Origin: Mimachlamys varia | Taxonomy: Eukaryota; Mollusca; Bivalvia; Pectinida; Pectinidae | Assembly (NCBI GenBank): GCA_947623455.1 | Contig: OX392529.1 | Span: 1,054,001 to 1,118,000, forward strand | Direction of reading: 5' to 3' | DNA: 64,000 nucleotides | Part shown: positions 49,085 through 61,504 of the stretch, one piece after another | How the letters are laid out: the number at the start of each line of letters is the position of its first letter | How positions within the stretch are numbered: position 1 is the stretch's first letter | Notes under the pieces: model-generated | What the model saw: the letters and a program-made list of their open reading frames with translations, nothing else | Database searches by the model: none | Told to the model about the DNA's origin: nothing | Made by a program: the position numbers and the translations under genes

Positions 49085-51005
49085 CAGAAAATAAATAAGA
49101 GAATACCGAAGCGTTAACATAATCATAATCCAAACTCAAAATCGATTAAACCAGGGGCAAAATATGAACGAAGGAAAAATTCACATGGAGACCCTTGCAA
49201 AAGTACAAGAGAATAAGACCAGGTGTTCCGGAAGAGTAAGCGTCTTCTGCTTCATCGACGACACCCGCCATGTACATCTTTGTCACATCGAAGTAAATAT
49301 CAAGTTCTCAAAATGAGAACCGAGTATCATTGTCAATCACAACACGTAAACACTAACATATTATTTTGTAAAAAAAAAAGATTTAAAGTTGATTAATGTT
49401 GAAATGTGAAAGTCCAAGACTCAGGTGTAGTTGGTCCGAATAAGTTGTTTATTTTCTTCGGCATCGTGGTATACAAATGAATACAAAGATACATACTTGA
49501 TATTTGCAATAATTCTGGCGAGGCAGAGGCCCCGGCCAGAGACGGCCAGACCGCTGTCTAACTCTGTCCGTGTCCCTATCTCCGTCTATTTTTCTGTCTA
49601 TTTCCATCACGGTTATATGGAAGAATGTTACCTAACATTGTCAAAACCCTACCTGGTTTATGATTTTACCTCCAGGTAGGCTATGACTGATGTGACATTC
49701 TGACATTACATGGTGAACAGTAGTAGCCAGAGGGACTTAACTCACTATAGGAAATATTTGGCATGTTAAAATGACTTCGTACTTCCCTATGAAAAAATTA
49801 CTTAATTTAACACGATATTGGCTCAACACACTAATGAGCATACTCAAAAACGTCCATCTTCATATCACTTAAAGATACAGAATATTTCTCATTGAGACAA
49901 AGATGGCGACCATAAAACTTGCCCATAGTTCTCATCAACCTGCATCTCTCGAATCCTTGTGTTGTTAGTTTGTTTGTCAGCAGTCGACATCGATCACGAA
50001 AATCCCGATATTTAGAGCAAGCCCTGGAATACCGAATCAACTGCGACACGAAAACACCATAGGTTGGAGAAGCAGGGATGTTACTATCAAGAAATGGAAA
50101 GTTAACGATCGGAAAACTGAAATCATTTATCGTATAACTTAGTAGTAAGCTGTCCATGTTGGTCGTAGTTTAAGTAGAGATCGAGGTAAGCAGCTGATGT
50201 AGAAGAGTCTGTTGTGTCCTTTATTTCAAGTTAAGAAGGGTATATACGATTGACGTGGTCAGCAAACTTCTTGTTGTTTATAGACAACACATCGTCGATA
50301 TATCTGAAAGTTAAATTAAACAATTTTACAAGGTTTTTGTTACCTGTTCTGATTAGCTCCTCCACAAATTCAGCCTCGTATGAAAACAAAAACAAGTCAG
50401 CTAAGAGTTGGGCACAGTTTGTTCCCATGGGAATGCCAACAGTCTGCTGGAAAATCTTTCCTCCGAACTCAACAAAAATGTTGTCGACCAGGAATTCAAT
50501 CATCCTTACTATATCTTCTTCAGTATATTTTCTCTTAGTTTTTGTCGTGTTTTTGACAAAGTATGCTCCAAGATAGCTCATTACCATATATTGTATCGTC
50601 GTCCGCCTTTCTTGGAAAAGAAAGCTATCATAACAAGAGATCGGAGACGTTCCTTCAATTTTGTATGAGGTATGGTAGAGTACAGGGTGGAAAAATCAAA
50701 AGTTTTGATCGAAAAGACATTTTTAGGAGGGGGTGTTCAAGATTTACCAAAAGATCTTTCAAGTTTTTAAAAATCCACATCTCATTAATTCCACTTCTGG
50801 AGTATGCAGTGTCACAATACGATTGAAACCCTGATTTTATGGTACTAAGAATTGTAGTAAGAAGTTTTGATAATGGCTTGGTCGAGCAATTAGCAGAGCC
50901 AACGATAAAACGTTGCTTATAAGGATCCTTGTGTAGTTTCGGTATCCAATAAAGACAAGGTAGGTCAGCATCTTGCTCATTAACCGGTACTCATTAAAAC
51001 AGTCA
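49085..51005 (-). mobile_element. Penelope-like retroelement, nearly full RT, antisense
   Basis: Read on the minus strand from 51005: LPCLYWIPKLHKDPYKQRF and CSTKPLSKLLTTILST, then CDTAYSRSGINEMWIFKN, then KERLRSLV. The frame 50587-50231 holds FQQTVGIPMGTNCAQLLADL and the catalytic FRYIDDVLSINN. The frame 50157-49831 holds IVNFPFLDSNIPAS, QLIRYSRACSKYRDFRDRC and MGKFYGRHLCL. This motif order is that of Penelope-like or closely related RTs. Several frameshifts separate the pieces. No GIY-YIG endonuclease was seen. The 3' UTR (49360-49085) is shared with copies ending at 36964, 42590 and 63660. Confidence 0.75.
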
Positions 51006-51009
51006 TTCT

Positions 51010-51557
51010 GCAATTCCAGCTGGCCGCCCATACGTCGAATCGGTGGTGGATTAGGGAGACCAGAACAAACTGTCGGTGTGATCTCCGGGATGAGTGGATC
51101 GATGAGAACTTACTATCTCTGGACAGGAGCAGACTGTCTCGACCCAAGAGAAAGCCTGTGGCACCAGTACCAGCGCCGGAGAGGTGCAAGGACGTACGTC
51201 TGCAGACAGACCCATCTCTGTCCGTATTCCGGGGAGACGCCAAGTCAGGTAAGCTGGACGAGGCATGTGCTGGCATGGATTCTGAAGAGTTGAACCTCAC
51301 GTCTGATGCCCCTACATCATCCAACCAGGAGAGCATGAACTTGTCAGAACCTGTGTCACCATTGTCATCAGTGCCGCTGTCGACGGGTGAAGTGGTAGAG
51401 TTTGAAGTTCTATCGTCAGGTCCTCAACCTCATTATGGAACTTTGTGCCTGATGCCTGCGCCAGTTGTACCTAGGACGGGAGCCCAGCTTTCTCGTCCGC
51501 ATCATGGAAGTGGTGTGGGAGTTTCTGGACCCCCGCAGAGGAACGTTAAAAAGCTGT

Positions 51558-51595
<38 letters not shown>

Positions 51596-51920
51596 CTCTG
51601 TCTGTTAACGTGTCAATGGATCAACCATTGTGCAAGGTTGCCAAACTCAACAGTCTGCTGTCCTCTGTCTAGATGTACGTGTAAGGACCGGCGGGCGAAG
51701 CGCCATGCGGTGACGAAACATTTACCAATTGTATTCTCTGAAGTTAGTTCTAACGTCCCCAACCAGATAGAGGCAATGAAGTTGCTGGTTCGCCAAGCAT
51801 ACGGCAGGAAAACAACTCTCCATACAGCTGTGGACAGAGTCAACCAGTCAAGGATGATTCCGGAAGGGAGCATCCTGGACCCTTGTCATGCACCTCGAGG
51901 TCTTCCGGCACGCTTGTAGT
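51010..51920 (+). pseudogene. Unrecognised coding remnant interrupted by a G37 run
   Basis: An open frame from about 51030 reads RETRTNCRCDLRDEWIDENL, LSLDRSRLSRPKRKPVAPVP and DEACAGMDSEELNLTSDA. It is Ser/Pro-rich up to 51558. A run of 37 G (51559-51595) breaks it. After the run VFSEVSSNVPNQIEAMKLLV and AVDRVNQSRMIPEGSILDP follow in one frame. I do not recognise a domain. It leads toward the TatD-like segment and may be part of the same protein. Composition is more GC-rich than the surroundings. Confidence 0.45.
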
Positions 51921-52219
51921 TTGTTGGGAGTCCAAAAGCCTGCAGAGTTCTCTTTACATCCGGGGAACTCTCCTGCTGTTCTACTGTCTGATCGCCTTGT
52001 TGGACTCCTGTACGCCGGCGCAGCGAACCGAGTTTTACAACTTTAGACTTGTCCGACTAACACTGGAGCCACCATTGGAGGAAGCAACCGCAATATCGCT
52101 GCAGCCTGCATCTCCACAGTTAACGGCCGAAGCTGATTTACCTCCAGGTCTGGAAGAGTACTTTGTGGTGGATGAAGTCCATTCCGATGACGGCGTTGTC
52201 TACCATCAGCACGCCAAGT

Positions 52220-52960
52220 ATCCCTGACGTCATCGACAGTCATTTCCATCTTGATCGCACGAGTCGCCAGAAGCAGTGAACACACCGTCGAGGATTTACT
52301 AGCCTATAGCTGTTCTGACGTCGTGAATGAGAACCCCCGCAATCCAGTAAATGTTGTAGGAGGCATTGCTTTGTTCAGCGAACCCAACACATACCCCCGT
52401 GTGGACTTTGACTTGCATGGACCATGGAGGGTAGCAGTGGGTGTCCATCCCAAACACTTTGCGACACTCACCGTTGAGCGGAACATTTGTCTCCAACGTC
52501 TACTGGATCTCCCAAAGGTAGTGGCATTAGGAGAGTGTGGCCTAGACCGGACCATACCGATCTCGAGATGGTCGCGTCAGGAGGAGGTTTTCGCTAAACT
52601 CCAGAAGATTGCTTGGCCTGACCAACCCCTAGTGTTACATCTGAGAGGAGTCAAGGGAAATACCCACGGCACGGATGTGTACAGATCCGCTCTGGGTATG
52701 GTGGAGGATGCTCCATTGAGCACATGATCCATGTGCACTGTTTCATGGGAAAGAGCGACAGTGTCAGGGCGTGGCTGCGAAAGTTTCCAAACACTGATTT
52801 CGGGGTGACTGCTGCGGTCCGCGTTTTCGACAACCCAGAACTTGAAGTACTCAAGCCATCCCATGTAACAGGTTGCTGCTGGAGACCATCGAACACTGGG
52901 GAGACAGCAGCTGTGGTAGCAGCGCATCTGGACGCTCGGACAAATCCTGGAGTGTAAGAC
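52220..52960 (+). pseudogene. TatD-like metal-dependent hydrolase, frameshifted
   Basis: Near 52229 one frame gives VIDSHFHLDR, the metal-binding DSHxHLD motif of TatD-type DNases. A second frame (52251-52727) gives WRVAVGVHPKHFATL, KVVALGECGLDRT, RQEEVFAKLQKIA and QPLVLHLRG, matching the TatD GVHPH, IGExGLD, Q..VF and VIHxR motifs. A third (52724-52957) gives IHVHCFMGKSDSVRAWLRKF. The three frames and missing linkers show a pseudogene. TatD proteins are 3'-5' exonucleases; a TatD domain beside retroelement parts is unusual. Confidence 0.7.
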
Positions 52961-53204
52961 CGCCAATGCCAGAGAGCTGTGCAAGTTATAGGGCTCGAGC
53001 TGTGAAGTTTCACGAAGCTAGTCCTTGCATGCTGAAAGCTTCACTTGTCATTGTTTTTATGTTTGTGAACTTTTATGTATTTATTTAAATGTGTGATCGC
53101 TTTTTGCGGAACTTTCCGTGAACAAAGGACCTTTCTGTGAAGGTGCGTGTTTTGCTGTCGGTGTGGAGGAGCATGAAAACGGGGAGGAGTGTAGTGAAAC
53201 CGGG

Positions 53205-53340
53205 ACTAGTCCGCCAGAGTTGTCTTCTTTGTCCGGGTGTCTCCGTGCTTCTGACGGGAAGTTGATACAACCTTCAGTCGAACCAGACGTGCTAGTCTAC
53301 ACTGACATTATCTATATTATTGCCAGTTTACTTAGACCAT
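53205..53340. repeat. Dispersed repeat, copy 2 (matches 45460-45655)
   Basis: Same orientation as copy 1, about 7.8 kb away. Shared blocks: AGTCCGCCAGAGTTGTCTTC, GGGTGTCTCCGTGCTTCTGA, CGGGAAGT, CGAACCAGACGTGCT and GTCTACACTGACATTAT. The pair encloses the Gag, integrase, PHD and TatD pieces. Confidence 0.65.
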
Positions 53341-53399
53341 TTGGTGAGTATATCTTTATTTGGGGACCATATTATTGTGCGTGACACCACGTTGTTTTA

Positions 53400-53990
53400 C
53401 TATAATATATCATAGCGTATTGATCACGAACACAAAATAAGCGACCAGCTAATAAATCATTGCTATACAATTGCTAAACAATTGATTTATTATAGTGTAT
53501 TGATCACGAAAACAAAATAAGCGTACAGTTGATAAACCATTTATATATCATAGTGTATTGATCACGAAAACAAAATAAGCTAATGAACCATTGATATATT
53601 ATAGTGTATTGATTTCGGAAACAAAATAAGCGTACAGCTGATAAACAATTGATTTATTATAGTGTATTGATCACGAAAACAAAATAAGCATCATTTGATA
53701 AACAATTGATATGTCATAGTGTTGATTTCGAAAACAAAATAAGCTAATGAACCATTGATATATTAAAGTGTATTGATCTCGAAAACAAAATAAGCATCAG
53801 CTGATAAACAATTGACATATCATAGTGTATTGATCACGAAAACAAAATAAGCGTACAGCTGATAAACAATTGATATATCATAGTGTATTGATCACGGAAA
53901 CAAAATAAGCATCAGCTGATCAAACCCATTTATATATTATAGTGTATTGATCACGAAAACAAAATAAGTGTATAGTTGATAAAACAACAT
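53400..53990. repeat. 58-bp tandem repeat, about 10 copies
   Basis: The unit is about 58 bp: TGATATATCATAGTGTATTG, ATCACGAAAACAAAATAAGC, GTACAGCTGATAAACAAT. One diverged copy occurs at 45425-45478, beside the first dispersed-repeat copy, so unit and element probably share an origin. Confidence 0.9.
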
Positions 53991-54018
53991 ATGTAACAGG
54001 AGGCAGAAAAATGTAGAG

Positions 54019-54088
54019 GCCAGACAAAGATTCGAACCCAGGACATTCCGAACTCTAGACGAGCACACTACCACTGAGCTATCTGGTT
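54019..54088 (-). mobile_element. tRNA-like sequence, probable head of a tRNA-derived SINE
   Basis: On the minus strand TAGCTCAGTGGTAG is an A box and GGTTCGAATC a B box at normal spacing. CCAGA and TCTGG give a 5-bp acceptor stem, but the outer two pairs and part of the T and anticodon stems do not pair. It is therefore a tRNA-derived SINE head or a tRNA pseudogene, not a working tRNA. The body would continue toward 54000 and below. Confidence 0.6.
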
Positions 54089-54099
54089 GCTGATAATCG

Positions 54100-54790
54100 T
54101 TCTAGTCCAGTCCTATAATATAATAATCTTCACCTTCGTGTTTTTATGACAGTTATTACAAGTTCGTCATATATTTGACACGTGATTGGTACATGTGATA
54201 TATTAACGCAATTATCTTTGAGTTTTCGTTTGATTTAGGCCTCACCAAGATGTAATATATGTAGGACTGAACAACAACACCTGTAAATCATCGAACATTT
54301 GACGGTATAAATAGCTTACTTATCAAATTAATACATGGTAATTGTGCACCTAGGCCCTAAAATGATTTACATTCCCAAATTGAGCTTTAGAGTGTCACTA
54401 ATAAAGCAGTGATCATTGGTATCGCCATTGTAATGTAGACAACATCTTTGATGTGTATTCATGTCCTTTTTAGATTGGATTTTGACAATCGATTATAAGT
54501 TACTCTTATTAATGACAAGTATCACTCAATCTACTACATTATATATATACGTGTCATTTTAATAATCAGTTCATAAGTATTCGTGTAAATCATCAATTTT
54601 TCAATGCAATTAAGAAATTGTATCAAATCATCAATATAAGTCTGTCTCGTGTACATGGAGCAAAGACAATGAAAACGATTTTTTACCTTCCAATTGCCTT
54701 TATTGTCCAAATAGTAAAAACTATGAGGAACCATGTCTTTGTCACTATTCCAAAATAACGTTAACCAAAAAAAGGCATTGTGGACTGTGG
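54100..54790. other. Unassigned AT-rich stretch
   Basis: One 66-codon minus-strand frame (54734-54534) has no recognised features. No repeat or RNA motif is supported. Confidence 0.4.
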
Positions 54791-54794
54791 TAAG

Positions 54795-57610
54795 AGTACT
54801 TGGTAGTTAGGAGATTCCCAATCACTTAACCTATATTTCTGTGGTCAGAGTACTTGGTAGGTAGGAGATTCCCAATCACTTTACCTGTATTTCTGTGGTC
54901 AGAAGTACTTGGTAGGTAGGGTGTTCCCAATCACTTGACCTGTATTTCTGTGGTCAGAGGACTTGGTAGGTAGGAGATCCCCAATCACATGTCCTCTGTT
55001 TCTGTGGTCAGAGTATTGGTAGGTAGGGGGTTCTCAATCACTTTACCTGTATTTCTGTGGTCAGAGTACTTGGTAGGTAGGAGATTCCCAATCACTTTAC
55101 CTGTATTTCTGTGATCAGAGTACTTGGTAGGTAGGAGATCTCCAATCACCTGTCCTCTGGTTCTGTGGTCAGATGTACTTGGTAGGTAGGGGGTTCCCAA
55201 TCACTTTACCTGTATTTCTGTGATCAGAGTACTTGGTAGGTAGGAGATCTCCAATCACCTGTCCTCTGGTTCTGTGGTCAGGTAGGAAGAAGATTCCCAA
55301 TCACTTTACCTGCATTTCTGTGATCAGAGAACTTGGTAGGTAGTGGGTTCCCAATCACTTTATCTGTATTTCTGTGGTCAGAAGTACTTGGTAGGTAGGA
55401 GATTCCCAATCACTTGACCTGTATTTCTGTGGTCAGAGTACTTGGTAGGTAGGGGGTTCCCAATCACTTTATCTGTATTTCTGTGGTCAGAAGTACTTGG
55501 TAGGTGGGAGATTCCCAATCACTTGACCTGTATTTCTGTGGTCAGAGGTACTTGGTAGGTAGGAGATTCCCAATCACGTGTCCCCTGTTTCGGTGGTCAG
55601 AGGACTTGGTAGGTAATAGGTTCTCCGATCACATGTCCTTTGTTTCTGTGATCAGAATACTTGGTAGGTTGGGGGTTCCCAATCACTTAACCTGTATTTC
55701 TGTGATCAGAATACTTGGTAGGTAGGGGGTTCCCAATCACATGTCCTGTATTTCTGTGATCAGAATACTTGGTAGGTAGGGGGTTCCCAATCACTTTATC
55801 TGTATTTCTGTGGTCAGAGGACTTGGTAAGTAGGGGTTCCCAATCACTTTACCTGTATTTCTGTGATCAGAGTACTTGGTAGGTAGGGGATTCCCAATCA
55901 CTTTACCTGTATTTCTGTGGTCAGAGGACTTGGTAGGTAAGAGATTCTCCGATCACATGTCCTCTGTTTCGGTGGTCAGAGGACTTGGTAGGTAAGAGAT
56001 TCTCCGATCACATGTCCTCTGTTTCGGTGGTCAGAGGACTTGGTAGGTAGATGATTCTCAAGCCACATGTCCTCTGTTTCTGTGGTCAGATGACTTGGTA
56101 GGTAAGAGATTCTCCGATCACATGTCCTCCGTTTCGGTGGTCAGAGGACTTGGTAGGTAGATGATTCTCCAGCCACATGTCCTCTGTTTCTATGGTCAGA
56201 GTACTTGGTAGGTAGGAGATCCCCAATCACATGTCCTCTGTTTCGGTGGTCAGAGGACTTGGTAGGTAAGAGATTCTCCGATCACATGTCCTCTGTTTCT
56301 ATGGTCAGATGACTTGGTAGGTAAGAGATTCTCCGATCACATGTCCTCTGTTTCTGTGATCAGAATACTTGGTAGGTAGGGGGTTCCCTATCACTTGACC
56401 TGTATTTATGTGGTCAGAGTACTTGGTGGGTAGGAGATTCTCCAATCACCTGTCCTCTGTTTCTGTGGTCAGAGGGCATGGTAGGTAGGGGGTTCCCAAT
56501 CACTTGACCTGTATTTCTGTGGTCAGAGTACTTGGTAGGTAGGAGGTTCCCAATCACTTTACCTGTATTTCTGTGGTCAGAGGACTTGGTAGGTAAGAGA
56601 TTCTCCGATCACATGTCCTCTGTTTTGGTGGTCAGAGGACTTGGTAGGTAGATGATTCTCAAGCCACATGTCCTCTGTTTCTGTGGTCAGATGACTTGGT
56701 AGGTAAGAGATTCTACGATCACATGTCCTCCGTTTCGGTGGTCAGAGTACTTGGTAGGTAGATGATTCTCCAGCCACATGTCCTCTGTTTCTATGGTCAG
56801 AGTACTTGGTAGGTAGGAGATCCCCAATCACATGTCCTCTGTTTCGGTGGTCAGAGGACTTGGTAGGTAAGAGATTCTCCGATCACATGTCCTCTGTTTC
56901 TATGGTCAGATGACTTGGTAGGTAAGAGATTCTCCGATCACATGTCCTCTGTTTCTGTGATCAGAATACTTGGTAGGTAGGGGGTTCCCTATCACTTGAC
57001 CTGTATTTATGTGGTCAGAGTACTTGGTGGGTAGGAGATTCTCCAATCACCTGTCCTCTGTTTCTGTGGTCAGAGGGCTTGGTAGGTAGGGGGTTCCCAA
57101 TCACTTGACCTGTATTTCTGTGGTCAGAGTACTTGGTAGGTAGGGGGTTCCCAATCACTTTACCTGTATTTCTGTGGTCAGAGTACTTGGTAGGTAGGAG
57201 ATTCTCCAACCACATGTCCTCTGTTTCGGTGGTCAGAGGACTTGGTAGGTAGATGATTCTCCAGCCACATGTCCTCTGTTTCTATGGTCAGAGTACTTGG
57301 TAGGTAAGAGATTCTCCGATCACATGTCCTCCGTTTCGGTGGTCAGAGGACTTGGTAGGTAAGAGATTCTCCGATCACATGTCCTCTGTTTCGGTGGTCA
57401 GATGACTTGGTAGGTAAGAGATTCTCCGATAACATGTCCTCTGTTTCGGTGGTCAGAGGACTTGGTAGGTAAGAGATTCTCCGATCACATGTCCTCTGTT
57501 TCTGTGACCAGAGGACTTGGTAGGTAGGGGGTTCCCAATCACTTGACCTGTATTTCTGTGGTCGGAGTACTTGGTAGGTAGGGGGTTCCCAATCACATGT
57601 CCTCTGTTTT
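54795..57610. repeat. 54-bp minisatellite array, about 52 copies
   Basis: The unit is GTGGTCAGAGTACTTGGTAG, GTAGGAGATTCCCAATCACT, TTACCTGTATTTCT. Two unit types alternate: one ending CCTGTATTTCT and one ending TCCTCTGTTTCGG. A block of about 11 units (around 56040-56400) recurs at 56640-57000 with an offset of 601 bp. The array ends in GGGGTTAGAGTTAGGGGTTA, which resembles telomere repeats. Confidence 0.95.
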
Positions 57611-57689
57611 TATAGGGGTTAGAGTTAGGGGTTACCCTTTGGCATTGTAATTGTGGCGTGCTTTGTTTTTTATGCATGGGGTGAAACTT

Positions 57690-60165
57690 GAATGCCTACC
57701 ATCATGTTTTTTATGTACGGTGTAACATGAATGCCTACCATGATGTTTTTATGTACGGTGTAACATGAATGGCCATCATGATGTTTTTATGTACGGTGTA
57801 ACATCAATGCCTACCATGATGTTTTTATGTACGGTGTAACATGAATGCCTACCATGATGTTTTTTATCTACGGTGTAACATGAATGCCTACCATGATGTT
57901 TTTATGTACGGTGTAACATCAATGGCCATCATGATGTTTTTTATGTACGGTGTTACATGAATGCCTACCATGATGTTTTTTATGCACGGTGTAACATCAA
58001 TGGCCATTATGACGTTTTTTATGTACGGTGGAACATGAATGCCTACCATGATGTTTTTATGTACGGTGTAACATGAATGCCTACCATGATGTTTTTATGT
58101 ACGGTGTAACATGAATGCCTACCATGATGTTTTTTATGTACGGTGTAACATGAATGGCCATCATGATGTTTTTTTATGTACGGTGTAACATGAATGCCTA
58201 CCATGATGTTTTTATGTACGGTGTAACATGAATGCCTACCATGATGTTTTTTATGTACGGTGTAACATGAATGGCCACCATGATGTTTGTTATGTACGGT
58301 GTAACATGAATGGCCATCATGATGTTTTTTTATGCATGGGGTGAAACTTGAATGTCTATCATGATGTTTTTTTATGTACGAAGTAACATGAATGCCTACC
58401 ATGATGTTTTTTATGTACGTTGTAACATGAATGCCTACCATGATGTTTTTTTATGTACGGTGTAACATGAATGCCTACCATGATGTTTTTATGCACGGTG
58501 TAACATCAATGCCTACCATGATGTTTTTAATGTACGGTGTAACATGAATGCCTACCATGATGTTTTTTATGTACGGTGTAACATGAATGCCTACCATGAT
58601 GTTTTTTTATGTACGGTGTAACATGAATGCCTACCATGATGTTTTTATGCACGGTGTAACATCAATGCCTACCATGATGTTTTTAATGTACGGTGTAACA
58701 TGAATGCCTACCATGATGTTTTTTATGTACGGTGTAACATGAATGCCTACCATGATGTTTTTTTATGTACGGTGTAACATGAATGCCTACCATGATGTTT
58801 TTATGCACGGTGTAACATCAATGCCTACCATGATGTTTTTTATGTACGGTGTAACATGAATGCCTACCATGATGTTTTTTTATGTACGGTGTAACATGAA
58901 TGCCTACCATGATGTTTTTTGTACGGTGTAACATGAATGCCTACCATGATGGTTTTTGTACGGTGTAACATGAATGCCTACCATGATGTTTCCTATGTAC
59001 GGTGTAACATGAATGGTCATCATGATGTTTTTTATGTACGGTGTAACATCAATGCCTACAATGATGTTTTTTATGTAAGGTGTAACACGAATGCCTACCA
59101 TGATGTTTTTTTACGGTGTAACATGAATGCCTATCATGATGTTTTTTATGTACGGTGTAACATGAATGCCTACAATGATGTTTTTTTTATGTACGGTGTA
59201 ACATGAATGCCTACCATGATGTTTTTATGTACGATGTAACATGAATGCCTACCATGATGTTTTTTATGTACGGTGTAACATGAATGCCTACCATGATGTT
59301 TTTTATGTACGGTGTAACATGAATTCCTACCATGATGTTTTTGATATACGGTGTAACATGAATGGCCATCATGATGTTTTTTATGTACGGTGTAACATGA
59401 ATGCCTACCATGATGTTTTTATTCAAGGTGTAACATCAATGCCTACCATGATGTTTTTTATGTATGGTGTAACATGAATGCCTACCATGATGTTTTTTAT
59501 GTACGGTGTAACATCAATGCCTACCATGATGTTTTTTTTATGTACGGTGTAACATGAATGCCTACCATGATGTTTTTATGCACGGTGTAACATCAATGCC
59601 TACCATGATGTTTTTTAGGTATGGTGTAACATGAATGCCTACCATGATGTTTTTTATGTACGGAAAAACATCAATGCCTACCATGATGTTTTTTTTATGT
59701 ACGGTGTAACATGAATGCCTACCATGATGTTTTTATGCACGGTGTAACATCAATGCCTACCATGATGTTTTTTTTATGTACGGTGTAACATGAATGCCTA
59801 CCATGATGTTTTTATGCACGGTGTAACATCAATGCCTACCATGATGTTTTTATGTATGGTGTAACATGAATGCCTACCATGATGTTTTTTATGTGCGGTG
59901 TAACATCAATGCCTACCATGATGTTTTTTTTATGTAAGGTGTAACATAAATGCCTACCATGATGTTTTTATGTACGGTGTAACATCAATGCTGACCATGA
60001 TGTTTTTTATGTACGAAGTAACATGAATGGCCATCATGGTGTTTTTTTATGTACTGTGTAACACCAATACCTACCATGATGTTTTTTATGTACTGTCTAA
60101 CAACAATACCTACCATGATGTTTTTTTATGTACGTTGTAACATGAATGCCCATCATGATGCTTTT
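57690..60165. repeat. 38-40-bp minisatellite array, about 64 copies
   Basis: The unit is ATGCCTACCATGATGTTTTT, TATGTACGGTGTAACATGA. Most length variation lies in the T run (5-8 T). Variants ATGCACGGTGTAACATC and GGCCATCATGATG recur in a pattern, suggesting composite units. Open frames on both strands are artefacts. Confidence 0.95.
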
Positions 60166-61504
60166 TATGTATGGTCGTGAGGAAAGCTCTCGATGTTTCG
60201 TGTTGCATACATACATACAATGTACGACGAACAATCAGGTTGTCGTATCGTATATCTATTCTAACTGTGTTGAGTGTTGCTATTTTGATTAACCACAGTT
60301 TTTTTCTTAAATACTTCACTTAAAATTTCAAGGTGATAAAGGTAATTTGACCAGTTGTTTTAAATAAATCTTGTATTAGATATATTTCATATATAACTTA
60401 TTTGAAATGACATTCGTATATTAATGTCTTTATGCAAAAACTATACGCATCTAATTTGGTCTGTAAATTGTTTTTGTTTTGGTTGGTAGTTTCCGTTTAT
60501 TTTTTTGCTTTTATTTATACCGATTTTGGCAGCAAAGAGTATAAAAAGAGGATTTTCTTAGTTTTTATAATTAATGAAATGAATACTGCTATAGAAACGT
60601 TCATTAAGATGTCATTAGTATACTTAATGTGATTAATGGCGCTACCTCAGGACGTGTTAACCTAAAGCTGATAAACACGGTAGAATTTGTCCGATTAGGA
60701 CAATGCTTGTCATGCATGCCTACACACACAATGTAGATCATATTTAATACAAATCTATGTTCAGTCGTCCATGGTCAAGACAATGGCTAACACTGATTTA
60801 CTTATAATTGTGTTGAAGAGAGAAACTATAAACCAAACACGTTCTATACTTATTCACATGATAACAACAAACACACTTTGTTGTTTTTATTGATATTGAC
60901 ATAATAACGAGACATCTATCTTAACACATCAATGTTCCGCCCGACGTTGGTCTGGCAGACTGATCAAATGTACACAACTAAATCAAAATGACTTAAGCGA
61001 ACCACTTCAAGCATGTTCAATAACTTCTCTCAAATTCGTTCCTGTTTTGTAATAATCAGACAATTTGTGTCATTAATATACGAATCATTTTCTTCCATTC
61101 CGCTGAGGTCTTGTTTAAGGTATTTGTCTTTCTGCTTTCATTGTTCAATCAATTCGTTTAGAATTCATTTTTATTATGATAAAATGATAGCAATATATGA
61201 GATATCAGTGATATGCAAAACATATAAATGGCATGTTTTAAAAAAACAACTTGTTACAACATTTAAATTTTCACTAAAAGAAATCATTCTATAGATACAG
61301 TGTATTAGCATATCTTCGATTGCAATCTACATTTCTTTTTAATCTAAATATATTATTATGATTACCAGCAAAAGAGACAGAGAGGCGCAGACCAATGGGC
61401 TGCTTCCTACTTCAGACAGTATGTATAGGCTTCATGTCACTAGTATTCAAAACGCATTGACGTTATTGTATAATTCAGGAAAACAACGTGTCTGATTGAA
61501 ACAG
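60166..61504. other. Unassigned AT-rich stretch
   Basis: Frames 60432-60632 and 61013-61294 (+) encode hydrophobic, Phe/Ile-rich strings typical of AT-rich noncoding DNA. No domain, splice structure or repeat is supported. Confidence 0.4.

Noticed and set aside
54019..54088. Functional tRNA gene
   Set aside because: A and B boxes are good, but the acceptor stem has only five pairs and other stems are mismatched. A SINE head or tRNA pseudogene fits better.
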